Positions 14,785-23,753 of a stretch of DNA of 64,000 nucleotides are shown here, one piece after another. The notes beneath the pieces are model-generated. The model had not been told where the DNA came from. It saw only the letters and a program-made list of their open reading frames with translations, and did not search any database. Made by a program: the position numbers and the translations under genes. The stretch comes from Salinisphaeraceae bacterium (lineage in GTDB: Bacteria > Pseudomonadota > Gammaproteobacteria > Nevskiales > Salinisphaeraceae): contig NYTH01000028.1 in NCBI GenBank assembly GCA_002683405.1, positions 124,001-188,000 on the forward strand. The letters run 5' to 3'. Positions within the stretch are counted from its first letter, which is position 1; each line of letters opens with the position of its first letter.

Positions 14785-16538
14785 AGCTGATGAACGTAGC
14801 GGCCCGGCGCCGCCTCCAGCACGGTGTGGCGCTCGGAGCCGAGCGAAACGGGCGCCGCCGATCGTTTTCGCGACTGCGCGTTCACCCAGTCCAGCCACTC
14901 GTTCCACCAGCTGCCCTTGTGAATCTGCGCCCGCTGCAGCCACTGCTCGGCGGGCAGCGACGTGTCGCGGTGCTCGCGATACGTTCCGCGGCCGGCCCGC
15001 GGCGGGGTGACGATGGACTGGATATGCCCGGCGGCGCAGAGCAGAAACCGCTTGCGGCCGCCCAGCAGCGCCGCCGAGCGATAGCAGGCTTCCCACGGCG
15101 TGATGTGATCGGACTCGCCCGCCACGACAAAAACCGGGCAGGTCACGCTGTTCAGGTCGATCGTCTGCCCGAGAATCTTCATCCCGCCGGACCGGCGCAG
15201 CGGATTGCCGCGGAAGATCTGCAGCAGGTCGGCGTGAAATTGCGCCGGCAGCCGGGTGTTGTCGTTGTTCCAGAAGAGGATATCGAAGGCCGGTGGCGAC
15301 CGCCCGAGCACGTAGTTGTTGGTGTGGAATCGCCAGATCAGGTCATCCGGACGCAGCCAGGCGAAGGCGCGCGCCATCTCCCGGCCGTCCAGCACGCCGC
15401 GCTGGCGCGACTGCTCAAGCGCCTGGCGCACCGTGCGCTCGTCCGCAAACAGACCCACCAGCGTGCGGGCCCGGGTATCCAGAATGGTGACCAGCAGCGA
15501 CAGGCTGCGCACCTGACGGCCACGACCCTGCGCCTGCAGGCAGGCGGCCAGCACGGCGGCCGTCATGCCGCCGGCGCAGGCGGCCACCAGATGCGTCGAT
15601 TCGCTACCGGTAATTTCCAGCACGGCCTCCAGCGCCGCCTGGGCCGCGCTGACGTAGGTTTCCAGCCCCCAGTCCCGCTGCGCCGCCGTGGGGTTGCGCC
15701 AGGACACGCAGAACACCTGCTGACCCTGTTTGACGGCATGCTCGATGAAGCTGCGGCCGGGCGCCAGATCAATAATGTAGTACTTGTTGATCTGCGGCGG
15801 CAGGATAAGCACGGGCAGCGCATTGACGATCTCGGTCACCGGCGCGTACTGAATGACCTCGCATACGGTATTGCGGAAGACAACGGCGCCCGGCGTCGCA
15901 GCCAGATTGCGGCCGACCTCGAAGGCCTTCGCATCCACCTGCCGGGGCAGACCGCCGTTATCGCGCAGGTCGGTGAGCAGGTTTGTCAGGCCGGTCAGCA
16001 GCGAACCACCCCGCGTGGCCCACAGCCGGCGGGGGAACTCGGGGTGACCGCCGGGGAAATTCGTGGGCGCCGCCATCGCCACGATCTGGTGGACCAGAAA
16101 GCCGGCGCGCGCCTTGTCGCGGTCGCTCCCGGGCAATGCGTGCAGGAGCGCATCGAGGCTGTTTGACCACGCCAGATAGGCCTGCATGACGCGGCGGTAA
16201 TAGCGGCTGCGCTGCCACACGGGATCGGCAAAGCGAACATCGTCGGCGCGCGGCGCCAGGCGCGACAGGCCCAGCAGGATGCGGCCCTGCTCCAGCGCCA
16301 GCGATGCCTCGATGCGCGCGACCGTCAGCGGGCTGCGGGCCATCAGAAGCACAAGGCGACGGAGCGCGTCGATAATCTGCGGCTGAGACAGACCGACCAG
16401 GGGACTGGAGCCCAGCACCGCCTCGGCGGCCAGCCGCGCATCATCCACCGCGTGGCTGATACGGCCGGCGCGGGCGGCCAGACTGGGCTTGGGCGGCCGC
16501 GGTGCTGAGGGATGTCGGGGATCTTGCTGTGACGGCAT
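14781..16538 (-). CDS. phaC: Class II-type poly(3-hydroxyalkanoate) synthase PhaC
   Basis: A 585-residue PHA synthase that polymerises hydroxyacyl-CoA on the granule surface. The features are TNFPGGHPEFPRRLWATRGGS (the family's N-terminal region), FRNTVCEVIQYAPVTE, VLILPPQINKYYIIDLAPGRS, FCVSWRNPT, a lipase-like box AACAGG with the catalytic Cys, an Asp in VAGESDHITPW and a His in AAGHIQSIV. Class II enzymes usually have GACAGG; here the first Gly is Ala. ATG at 16538 with GAAGGG six bases upstream is preferred over an ATG at 16577. It is the first gene of the PHA operon and divergent from the YihY-family gene. Confidence 0.92.
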   Translation of the reverse strand: MPSQQDPRHPSAPRPPKPSLAARAGRISHAVDDARLAAEAVLGSSPLVGLSQPQIIDALRRLVLLMARSPLTVARIEASLALEQGRILLGLSRLAPRADDVRFADPVWQRSRYYRRVMQAYLAWSNSLDALLHALPGSDRDKARAGFLVHQIVAMAAPTNFPGGHPEFPRRLWATRGGSLLTGLTNLLTDLRDNGGLPRQVDAKAFEVGRNLAATPGAVVFRNTVCEVIQYAPVTEIVNALPVLILPPQINKYYIIDLAPGRSFIEHAVKQGQQVFCVSWRNPTAAQRDWGLETYVSAAQAALEAVLEITGSESTHLVAACAGGMTAAVLAACLQAQGRGRQVRSLSLLVTILDTRARTLVGLFADERTVRQALEQSRQRGVLDGREMARAFAWLRPDDLIWRFHTNNYVLGRSPPAFDILFWNNDNTRLPAQFHADLLQIFRGNPLRRSGGMKILGQTIDLNSVTCPVFVVAGESDHITPWEACYRSAALLGGRKRFLLCAAGHIQSIVTPPRAGRGTYREHRDTSLPAEQWLQRAQIHKGSWWNEWLDWVNAQSRKRSAAPVSLGSERHTVLEAAPGRYVHQL

Positions 16539-16722
16539 GCAGCGCCCTTCGGGGCGAATGACTCGGCGCGCTGACATGAACGTCAGCCTAGGGTTGAGGT
16601 TAGCAGCAGAATCCAACAGCCCACAATACGGCGTATTTCAAAGACTGGCCGACTGTCATCGAGCCAGCGGCGACCTGGCGTTACAATGCCGACTGGATTC
16701 TTCGGCGCACGGGAAGGCAGAG

Positions 16723-18078
16723 GTGGTAGTCACCGACTGGTGGGACAAGACACAGCACTGGCTGTGGGACAGGGATATCGAAACGCTGAGCGGCCGCGAA
16801 AAGATCGCGGTGACGGTGGCGCGGCTGTTCTACACGCTCGTCAGGGACATGGCGGACGGGCAGATCACGCTGCGCGCCATGAGTCTGGTCTACACCACCC
16901 TGCTGTCCATGGCGCCGCTGCTGGCGCTGGCCTTTTCGCTTCTGAAGGGGTTCGGCGTTCACAACGCGGTGGAGCCGCTGCTGCAGAACCTGCTCGCGCC
17001 CCTGGGCGATCAGGCCACGCAGATCACCGATCAGGTCATCGGTTTCGTGGAAAACATCCAGGTGGGTGTGCTCGGGGCCGTCGGTCTCGGGCTGCTCATC
17101 TACACCGTGATCTCACTGATTCAGAAGGTCGAGGCAGGCTGCAATTTCATCTGGCAGGTTCAGCGCCCGCGCAGCATGGGACGCCGCTTTTCCGAATATC
17201 TGAGCGTGCTGATTGTCGGCCCGCTGGTCATCCTGGCCGGCGCCAGCCTGACTGCATCGGCCACGAGCAACAGCCTGGTGCAGCAGATCACCGCCATCGA
17301 ACCCTTCGGCACCACGCTTTACTGGCTCAGCCGGCTGGTGCCGTATTTCCTCTACAGCGCCGGCTTTACCTTCCTGTTCATGTTCATGCCCAACACCCGG
17401 GTAAGGCCCTTGCCAGCGCTGGCGGGCGGCCTGTTTGCGGGCATATGCTGGCAGACGGCCAGCTTCGCCTTTGCCAACTTTGCCAGCAAGGCCGGCAACC
17501 TGAACGCGATCTACACCAGCTTCGCGATTCTCATTTTCCTGCTGATCTGGCTGTACGTGATCTGGCTGATCATGCTGCTGGGCTGTCGCGTGGCTTTCCT
17601 GCTGCAGAACCCCAACTATATGAGTCGCGGCCCCTATCCGCCCAGGCTGGGCGCCCTCGGCGAGGAGCGGCTGGCGCTGCTGATCATGACGCTGATCGGC
17701 AACAACTTCATGAACAAGCTGCCGCCGTGGAAGCTGGACCGGCTGTCGCGCTATCTGCACGCCGAGCCGGAGCACGTGTACAGCCTGGTCGAGCGGCTGG
17801 TGAAAACCGGCATCCTCGTGGAAACGGCCCAGGACGATCCGGTAGTACTGCCCCGGCGCGACCTCGGCGGCCTCGCCGTCACGGAGGTTCTGCTGGCCAT
17901 TCGCAAGGGCGAGTCCAACGCCTTTGAAAAGGACCGCGAAGACCGGCCGCATCGCGAAGTCCGGCAGTTGATGGACGAGTTGTCCGAGGCGCGCGAACAG
18001 GCCCTTGGCGACGTCAGCATTCGGGATCTGGTCCGAGGCCGCGACGCCGATTCCGACCAGGCGCCCGGCCCCGCCTGA
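16723..18078 (+). CDS. YihY/BrkB (UPF0761) family inner-membrane protein
   Basis: About 451 residues. Six hydrophobic helices lie between residues ~45 and 300 (e.g. LVYTTLLSMAPLLALAFSLL, VLGAVGLGLLIYTVISLIQ, FAILIFLLIWLYVIWLIMLL), with the family motif Y(T)TLLSMAPLLA and a conserved NAIYTSFA turn. The C-terminal ~130 residues are a cytoplasmic domain with a winged-helix-like region (RYLHAEPEHVYSLVERLVKTGILVE). Function in the family is unsettled; it is not an RNase, despite old naming. GTG at 16723 is the likeliest start; a hydrophilic upstream extension in frame has no support. It lies 49 bases before fadD. Confidence 0.85.
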   Translation: MVVTDWWDKTQHWLWDRDIETLSGREKIAVTVARLFYTLVRDMADGQITLRAMSLVYTTLLSMAPLLALAFSLLKGFGVHNAVEPLLQNLLAPLGDQATQITDQVIGFVENIQVGVLGAVGLGLLIYTVISLIQKVEAGCNFIWQVQRPRSMGRRFSEYLSVLIVGPLVILAGASLTASATSNSLVQQITAIEPFGTTLYWLSRLVPYFLYSAGFTFLFMFMPNTRVRPLPALAGGLFAGICWQTASFAFANFASKAGNLNAIYTSFAILIFLLIWLYVIWLIMLLGCRVAFLLQNPNYMSRGPYPPRLGALGEERLALLIMTLIGNNFMNKLPPWKLDRLSRYLHAEPEHVYSLVERLVKTGILVETAQDDPVVLPRRDLGGLAVTEVLLAIRKGESNAFEKDREDRPHREVRQLMDELSEAREQALGDVSIRDLVRGRDADSDQAPGPA

Positions 18079-18127
18079 CTGGCGGCCCACCCTTCTACCG
18101 ACGGCACACGCCCGGAGAACATCGCTC

Positions 18128-19783
18128 ATGCACAGACCCTGGCTGGATCAGTACCCGGCGGGTGTAGAGCCCCGGATCGACATGGACCGGTACGCCTCCG
18201 TTGCCGCAGTGCTGGAGGAAAGCTGCCAGCGCTTCGCGCCGCACTGCGCCTTCGAAAATCTTGGCAGCACGCTCAGCTACGCCGATCTGGACCGGCATTC
18301 ACGCCACTTCGCCGCCTACCTGCAGAGCGAACTCGGCCTGAAGAAGGGCGACCGGCTCGCGCTGATGATGCCCAACTGCCTGCAGCACGTGGTGGCCCTG
18401 TTTGCCGGCCTGCGATCGGGCCTGGTCATCGTCAGCGTAAATCCGCTCTACACGGCCCGCGAGCTGGAGTTTCAGCTGCAGGACAGCGGTGCGCGCGCCA
18501 TCGTCATCTTCGAGAATTTCGCCTGCACGCTGGAGAAGGTCGAGGACTCGGTTCCGGTCGAGCACATCGTCACCACGCGGATGGGGGACATGCTCGGCCC
18601 GGTCAAGGGCGCGGTGACCAACTTTTTCGCCAGGCGGGTGAAAAAAATGGTGCCGGAATGGGACCTGCCGGACCCGATCAGCTTTTCCGACGCGCTGACC
18701 CAGGGCGAGGGCCTGACCCTCGCGCCGGTGGCGCTGACCCATTCGGATGTAGCGCTGCTGCAGTACACGGGCGGCACCACCGGCCCGGCCCGCGGGGCCG
18801 TGCTGTCGCACGGCAACCTGGTGGCCAATATCCTGCAGACCATGAGCTGGTTTTCCGACTCGCTCGAGCCGGAGCGCGAAATCATCGTCACGGCGCTGCC
18901 GATCTATCACATATTCGCTCTCATGGTGAATGTGCTGATCTTCCTGCACATTGGCGGCCGCAACCTGCTGATCACCAACCCGGCCGACATGCCGGCCTTT
19001 GTCAAGGAACTGCGCCGACACCGCTTCACGGCCATTACCGGCGTCAACACGCTGTTCAACGGCCTGCTCAACACGCCGGGCTTCGAACAGATTGATTTCT
19101 CGGCGCTCAAGTTTGCCGTGGGCGGCGGCAGCGCCATCCGAAAAGCCGTTGCCGATCGCTGGCAGGCCGCCACCGGGCAGGCCATCATCGAGGGGTATGG
19201 CCTGTCGGAGACATCGCCGGTGGTTACCTGCAACCTGTTGAACTCGAAAGACTTCAACCACTCCATCGGGCTGCCGCTTCCGGCCACGGAAGTGGTCATC
19301 CGGGGTGAGGAAAATCAGGACCTGCCCGAGGGCGAGACGGGTGAACTCTGCGTCAAGGGCCCGCAGGTGATGCTCGGTTACTGGCAGGGCAATGCGTCTG
19401 ATTCCGACACATTCACCACCGATGGCTATCTGAAAACCGGCGACATGGCGCGCATGGACGAGTCGGGTTTCTTCTACCTGGTTGATCGGAAAAAGGACGT
19501 GATTCTGGTCTCGGGCTTCAACGTGTTTCCCAACGAAATCGAGGAAGTCATCGCCAGCCATGAGGCGGTACTCGAAGGCGCTGCGGTGGGCGTACCGGAC
19601 GAGAAGACCGGCGAAGCCGTCAAGCTGTTCGTGGTGCGCAAGGACGAGGCGCTGACCGCCGAGGAAGTCCGCGAGCATTGCCGCGCACATCTGACGGCAT
19701 ACAAGGTGCCCAAGCACATCGAGTTCATCCAGGAAATCCCCAAGTCGAACGTGGGGAAGGTGTTGCGCAAGGAACTGCGCTAG
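18128..19783 (+). CDS. fadD: Long-chain fatty-acid-CoA ligase
   Basis: A 551-residue ANL-superfamily enzyme that activates fatty acids to acyl-CoA with ATP at the inner membrane. The P-loop is YTGGTTGPARGAVLSHGN (Arg where Lys is commoner), then GYGLSETSPVVT, the adenine/hinge region YLKTGDMARMDESGFFYLVDRKKDVI, and the catalytic Lys near the C-terminus in KSNVGKVLRKEL. GGAGAA shortly before ATG 18128 sets the start. Together with the PHA genes and the FadE-like protein it points to active fatty-acid use. Confidence 0.93.
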   Translation: MHRPWLDQYPAGVEPRIDMDRYASVAAVLEESCQRFAPHCAFENLGSTLSYADLDRHSRHFAAYLQSELGLKKGDRLALMMPNCLQHVVALFAGLRSGLVIVSVNPLYTARELEFQLQDSGARAIVIFENFACTLEKVEDSVPVEHIVTTRMGDMLGPVKGAVTNFFARRVKKMVPEWDLPDPISFSDALTQGEGLTLAPVALTHSDVALLQYTGGTTGPARGAVLSHGNLVANILQTMSWFSDSLEPEREIIVTALPIYHIFALMVNVLIFLHIGGRNLLITNPADMPAFVKELRRHRFTAITGVNTLFNGLLNTPGFEQIDFSALKFAVGGGSAIRKAVADRWQAATGQAIIEGYGLSETSPVVTCNLLNSKDFNHSIGLPLPATEVVIRGEENQDLPEGETGELCVKGPQVMLGYWQGNASDSDTFTTDGYLKTGDMARMDESGFFYLVDRKKDVILVSGFNVFPNEIEEVIASHEAVLEGAAVGVPDEKTGEAVKLFVVRKDEALTAEEVREHCRAHLTAYKVPKHIEFIQEIPKSNVGKVLRKELR

Positions 19784-19798
19784 CGCGGGACCCGCCGG

Positions 19799-21022
19799 CT
19801 AACTCAGAAAATAGACTGCATAGCCCACAATCAGCGCCGGCACGCCGGTGTAGGCCGTTGCCAGAATCGCGGCGCGTGGCGCCAGCGCCAGCGCGGGGAA
19901 CAGGGCGTCACCATCATTACTGATGGCGTTGCCCAGCAGCGCCGCCATCGGAATCACCCCGGTCAGGTAGAGGGTTGTCACCACGATCTGCGGGCCGCAG
20001 CCGGGCAGGAAGCCGACCAGCACGGCAATCAGCGGCGTTACCGGCGCCCAGACGGCAAACCAGGACGCCAGATCGGCGCCTGAAAAGTACATGCCGAGTT
20101 CGTAACACAGGAAGGCCGCGATAACCCAGACGGTGACGAAGTTGGTATCGCTGATCACGCGTCGCGTGATCGGCGGCCGGCCCGGGCTCTTTTCCCGGTC
20201 GGCCGGATTGGCCAGCGTACCGACCGCATCGAACTCGTCACCGGGCGTGCCGCACAGCCGCGCTGACCACATCAGCAGCGCCAGCATGCCGCCGGCAAAT
20301 CCGAGCCAGGTAACCGGCTCGTAGGCCGCCAGCGGCCCGAACCAGCTGTTCGGGTCGACCTGGGCAGCGATGGGCACGGCCAGCACCACGCCCGGCAGCA
20401 TCAGCGCCAGCCAGAGCGGATGCAGACGCACCGCATCGGCCCGGCGCTGTTCGCGCAGACGCAACTGGCGCCGCGCCACGTCTGCCTGCGTCTGGGCGCG
20501 CATGAAATCGCGACCGTGAAAACCGTCCACCAGCCAGCCGCAGAGACTGCCCACACCCAGCCCCAGGGCGAATACCAGCAGGCCGGTCATGGGCTCGCGC
20601 GCCAGCAGCAGGAAGGCCGCGTCCCCCATGGTCGCCGTCAATACGGCGATCAGCGCCCCGAAACTCAGACGCCCGTTGACGTATTGCGTGACGACGACAA
20701 TCGCTCCGCCACACCCCGGCAGCGCGCCGAGAAAGGCCGCCAGCGGCACCTGGCTGCGCGGATAGCGGGCCAGCAGTTCGGCGCTGTCGACGTTGAACAG
20801 GCGTTCCAGGCCATACAGCAGGGCCAGCGTGGCCGCCACGAATACGCTGACCTGCAGGTAGGCCTCGCTGATGGTGTCGACGATGATTCGGCCGGCGGCC
20901 GGCGACGCCCAAGCCACCAGCCCCAGCAGCACGAGCGCGAGCACGCGTACCGACCACAGCGCGTGGGCGGTGTCGAACAGGTCGCTCAGGCCGCGTTTGG
21001 CGGCAAGTATCATCGTGCTCAT
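19799..21022 (-). CDS. Putative ten-TM heavy-metal (manganese) exporter family protein
   Basis: A 407-residue membrane protein with about ten helices in two related halves. Each half has an LPGCG motif in a helix break: GALPGCGGAIVVVTQYVNG near residue 100 and GFLPGCGPQIVVTTLYLTG near residue 340. Each is followed by a Gly-Asp containing helix (ATMGDAAFLLLA, SNDGDALFPALA). This is the pattern of the putative manganese/heavy-metal transporter family related to ArsP-type permeases. The metal is inferred from family naming only. Its promoter region contains the short palindrome AGCCAAGGCT near 21045. It converges on fadD, 15 bases apart. Confidence 0.75.
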   Translation of the reverse strand: MSTMILAAKRGLSDLFDTAHALWSVRVLALVLLGLVAWASPAAGRIIVDTISEAYLQVSVFVAATLALLYGLERLFNVDSAELLARYPRSQVPLAAFLGALPGCGGAIVVVTQYVNGRLSFGALIAVLTATMGDAAFLLLAREPMTGLLVFALGLGVGSLCGWLVDGFHGRDFMRAQTQADVARRQLRLREQRRADAVRLHPLWLALMLPGVVLAVPIAAQVDPNSWFGPLAAYEPVTWLGFAGGMLALLMWSARLCGTPGDEFDAVGTLANPADREKSPGRPPITRRVISDTNFVTVWVIAAFLCYELGMYFSGADLASWFAVWAPVTPLIAVLVGFLPGCGPQIVVTTLYLTGVIPMAALLGNAISNDGDALFPALALAPRAAILATAYTGVPALIVGYAVYFLS

Positions 21023-21203
21023 GTCAGGGCGGGCAAACTAGTTTAGCCAAGGCTTAGTTTGTGACTATAGGCTCTACCCGGACATCTTTCAAGCGATTAT
21101 TTCACGCGCGCGAAACTGCCTGCCGGGCCCGACGAGCCGACTTCTGCAAAGAGAGGGAATCAGGGCAGGACTGCCCCGAGGATTGACGTCAAGGACGGCG
21201 GGT
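21023..21203. other. Intergenic region between the exporter-like gene and the lipoprotein
   Basis: About 180 bases. A palindrome AGCC-AA-GGCT lies within the first 30 bases upstream of the exporter start and is a possible metal-regulator site. No gene or riboswitch is recognised; the yybP-ykoY manganese motif was looked for by eye and not seen. Confidence 0.3.
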
Positions 21204-21506
21204 TCAGCGCTGATCCGGCAGCTGGCGACACTCGCCCTCGTAGTAGAAGCCGTTGATCACGCCCTGATCACCGGTGACCCAGTAGTGGTTGCAGGTGGGG
21301 TCAACCTGTTCCAGATGATACTGATACACACGCATCCCATCCGATCGGACCCAGTTACGGTCCGGTTCGCCCCAGTGCTGGCGCACTTCGTCGATATGAT
21401 GCCCCACCCAGCTCTCGCCGATGCTGCTCCAGTGACGGGTCGCGCAGGCCGAGGCTGCGAGCGCCAGCAGCAGGATGCTGGACAGCCTGATTGCGTATGT
21501 ATTCAT
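21204..21506 (-). CDS. Small lipoprotein, BamE/SmpA-like fold suspected
   Basis: A 100-residue protein with a type II signal peptide and lipobox LAASAC (Cys about residue 21). The mature part, IGESWVGHHIDEVRQHWGEPDR followed by VYQYHLEQ, matches the start-of-fold pattern 'G.s.dEv...wG.P' seen in SmpA/BamE-like small lipoproteins. Two further Cys (TCNHYW, GECRQL) could form a disulfide. It is probably anchored to the inner leaflet of the outer membrane; the role is unknown. Confidence 0.7.
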   Translation of the reverse strand: MNTYAIRLSSILLLALAASACATRHWSSIGESWVGHHIDEVRQHWGEPDRNWVRSDGMRVYQYHLEQVDPTCNHYWVTGDQGVINGFYYEGECRQLPDQR

Positions 21507-21614
21507 GGGGACTCACCCGAATTGACCCGCGACCTTTATACGGCAGCTGCCCGAAAGCCGCCAGCGCCGGTCATCGCGCCGGTCTCGGATGATTATTAAA
21601 CAGTTCACTCAACA

Positions 21615-21755
21615 CGCGAAGTCCTTTCGCGCCTCATTCGACGTTTCAGGGGTGCCGCATTGGCCGGCGCATGTCCGGCCAATGCATTCGCGCCCTTACG
21701 GTCGCGGGCAGGCCATCCGCTACGCGGGCTAGCGTTGCTCGGGCCTGCATTTTTG
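21615..21755. repeat. Structured intergenic element with three hairpins
   Basis: Three nested-to-adjacent hairpins lie in a 296-base gene-free stretch: CGCGAA/TTCGCG at 21615-21631, a perfect 11-base stem GCATTGGCCGG/CCGGCCAATGC at 21657-21685, and GCAGGCC (21708-21714) with GGCCTGC (21742-21748) followed by ATTTTTG. It could be a small RNA, a REP-like dispersed element or a long-branched terminator. No protein frame fits. Confidence 0.4.
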
Positions 21756-21803
21756 ATCCGAGCAAATTTGTCCATTTAGGGCACGGCTCAATATTACGGC
21801 GCG

Positions 21804-22058
21804 CTATTTGTCCGGAACGGTGATGTTGAGCTCCAGCACTTCCAGATCACCATCGCGCTCGATCCCGATCTGCACGGCATCGTCGTCGACCTGAATATAC
21901 TTCTGCAGCACCTTGAGCAGGTCGCGCTGCAGATTGGGAAAGTATTCGGGATGATCGCCGCGGCTGGCCCGCCGATGGGCCACCACGACCTGCAGACGCT
22001 CCTTGGCCATCTGCGCCGAGCTTTTCTTCTCCGACCGGAAAATATTAAGCCAGCTCAT
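21804..22058 (-). CDS. minE: Cell division topological specificity factor MinE
   Basis: An 84-residue MinE. The N-terminal anti-MinCD helix/strand region (KSSAQMAKERLQVVVAHRR) and the C-terminal dimer domain (DLLKVLQKYIQVDDDAVQI, VLELNITVPD) are both present. MinE stimulates MinD ATPase and drives pole-to-pole oscillation. Its ATG overlaps the minD stop by one base (TGATG). Confidence 0.96.
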   Translation of the reverse strand: MSWLNIFRSEKKSSAQMAKERLQVVVAHRRASRGDHPEYFPNLQRDLLKVLQKYIQVDDDAVQIGIERDGDLEVLELNITVPDK

Positions 22059-22864
22059 CAGTGCCTCCCCAGCAGACGCCCGAACAGGCCACGCTTGGCG
22101 TCCACGAAGCGCAGCGGACGTTCCTCGCCGAGGAAGCGGGCCACCAGGTCCTCGTAGGCCAGACCGGCGTTCGAGTGCTCTTCGAGAATGACCGGCATGC
22201 CCGAGTTGGACGAATTGAGCACGGCTTCGGATTCCGGCACCACGCCGAGCAGCGGAATGGCCAGAATCTCGCCCACATCCTGCAGCGAGAGCATCTCGCC
22301 CTTGCCGACCCGGGACGGCGCGTAGCGCGTGACCACCAGATGCTCCTTGACGCTGCCACCCGACTCCGCCTTCTTGGTCTTGCTGCCAAGCATGCCCAGC
22401 ACGCGGTCGGAGTCTCGCACCGACGACACTTCCGGGTTGGTGACCACCAGGGCCTCGTCGGCAAAGCGCATCGCCATGAGCGCGCCCTTCTCGATACCTG
22501 CCGGCGAGTCGCAGACGATGTACTCGAAATCCTTGGCCATTTCGTTGAGCACGCGCTCGACACCCTCTTCATCCAGGGCATCCTTGTCGCGGGTTTGCGA
22601 GGCCGCCAGGATGTAGAGGTTCTCGACCCGCTTGTCGCGGATGAGCGCCTGCTTGAGGTTGGCCTCACCGCTGATCACGTTGACAAAATCAAACACCACC
22701 CGGCGCTCGCAGCCCATGATCAGGTCGAGATTGCGAAGACCCACGTCAAAGTCGATTACCGCGGTCTTGTGGCCGCGCTTCGCAAGCCCGGTCGCGAAGG
22801 ACGAGGCCGTGGTGGTCTTGCCCACGCCGCCCTTGCCGGAGGTCACTACAACGATTTTAGCCAC
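22058..22864 (-). CDS. minD: Septum site-determining ATPase MinD
   Basis: A 268-residue deviant-Walker ATPase: GKGGVGKTTTA near residue 10, DFDVGLRNLDLIMG, and a C-terminal amphipathic membrane helix (AKRGLFGRLLGRH). MinD recruits MinC to the membrane to block polar FtsZ rings. It is the middle gene of minCDE, three bases after minC. Confidence 0.97.
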   Translation of the reverse strand: MAKIVVVTSGKGGVGKTTTASSFATGLAKRGHKTAVIDFDVGLRNLDLIMGCERRVVFDFVNVISGEANLKQALIRDKRVENLYILAASQTRDKDALDEEGVERVLNEMAKDFEYIVCDSPAGIEKGALMAMRFADEALVVTNPEVSSVRDSDRVLGMLGSKTKKAESGGSVKEHLVVTRYAPSRVGKGEMLSLQDVGEILAIPLLGVVPESEAVLNSSNSGMPVILEEHSNAGLAYEDLVARFLGEERPLRFVDAKRGLFGRLLGRH

Positions 22865-22867
22865 GCG

Positions 22868-23602
22868 CTACTCCTGTACATCGATAATGAGACTTTCGCC
22901 ATCCAGCGATATTCGGACCGGCTTGCCGCGCACCGACGGATCGATATCGTCGGCGACCTTGTAACAACCGGCCACCGCCACAAGATCGGCTTCGAACTTG
23001 CGGCAGAAAATTCTTGCCTTGCTGTCCCCGCGGGCACCGGCAATCGCCCGGCCTCGCAGCGCACCATAAATGTGCACGTGCCCGTCGGCGATGACCTCCG
23101 CGCCCTCGCTGACCGGCGCGGTCACGATCAGATCGCCGCCGCGCGCGTACACCTGCTGGCCCGAGCGTACCGGTTTATCCACCAGCTTCGTGCCGCTGCC
23201 CGGCGGGGGTGCCTCCTCGGCGCCCCCGGCCGGCGCCGCGGCCTCGGTGTCGGTTTCGCCAGCATCATCGCCGTCAGGCTGATTCTCCGGCCGCATGTTG
23301 CGGGCATCCTTCAGCACGCCCAGCCCGGCGGCCACGGCGGCCTGCTCCTGTTCCGGACTGGGGGCAACCAGCCCCAGCGGCACCAGGCCCCGCGTCCGCA
23401 GGAACGCCACAAGCGCTGGCAGATCAATCTCTGCGGCGCGCGTGTGCAGCAGCAGCGGCATGTTCTCGAAAAAGCCGGGAGAGCGCTCAATCTGCCGGCT
23501 GACCTCGGCGGATACTTCTTCCAGGTCCGGCGAATTCACCTCGAGCACGCTCAGGGTCATCATCCGTCCCTTGAAGGTGACAGCGGCTGTGTTCGAGCTC
23601 AC
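22868..23602 (-). CDS. minC: Septum formation inhibitor MinC
   Basis: A 244-residue protein with an N-terminal MinC_N domain (VTFKGRMMTLSVLEVN..., VAFLRTRGLVPLGLV), an unusually long Ala/Glu/Pro-rich linker at about residues 108-145 (AGETDTEAAAPAGGAEEAPPP), and the C-terminal beta-helix with VRSGQQVYARGGDLIV and GHVHIYGALRGRAIAG. It inhibits FtsZ polymerisation away from midcell. It is the first gene of minCDE and divergent from the ATP-grasp gene. Confidence 0.95.
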   Translation of the reverse strand: MSSNTAAVTFKGRMMTLSVLEVNSPDLEEVSAEVSRQIERSPGFFENMPLLLHTRAAEIDLPALVAFLRTRGLVPLGLVAPSPEQEQAAVAAGLGVLKDARNMRPENQPDGDDAGETDTEAAAPAGGAEEAPPPGSGTKLVDKPVRSGQQVYARGGDLIVTAPVSEGAEVIADGHVHIYGALRGRAIAGARGDSKARIFCRKFEADLVAVAGCYKVADDIDPSVRGKPVRISLDGESLIIDVQE

Positions 23603-23753
23603 GGCTGGCGGGGATCCAGGTGCAAAACCATGGGCGCGGAGTCTACCACGCTTGCCAAGGCATCAACGCACGAAACAACGGAATCGGGATAACATCGGCT
23701 GGCGACCGATTCCCGCGGGACGGGCCTGAATCTTGCAGCAACGGACAAGCACA

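Noticed and set aside
14790-16166. Long open frame (458 codons) on the plus strand opposite phaC
   Set aside because: phaC on the other strand has complete family motifs; the antisense frame is a by-product of GC-rich third positions and has no recognisable domain.
18299-19717. Long antisense frame opposite fadD (472 codons)
   Set aside because: FadD motifs are clear on the plus strand; the antisense translation has no motif and no ribosome site.
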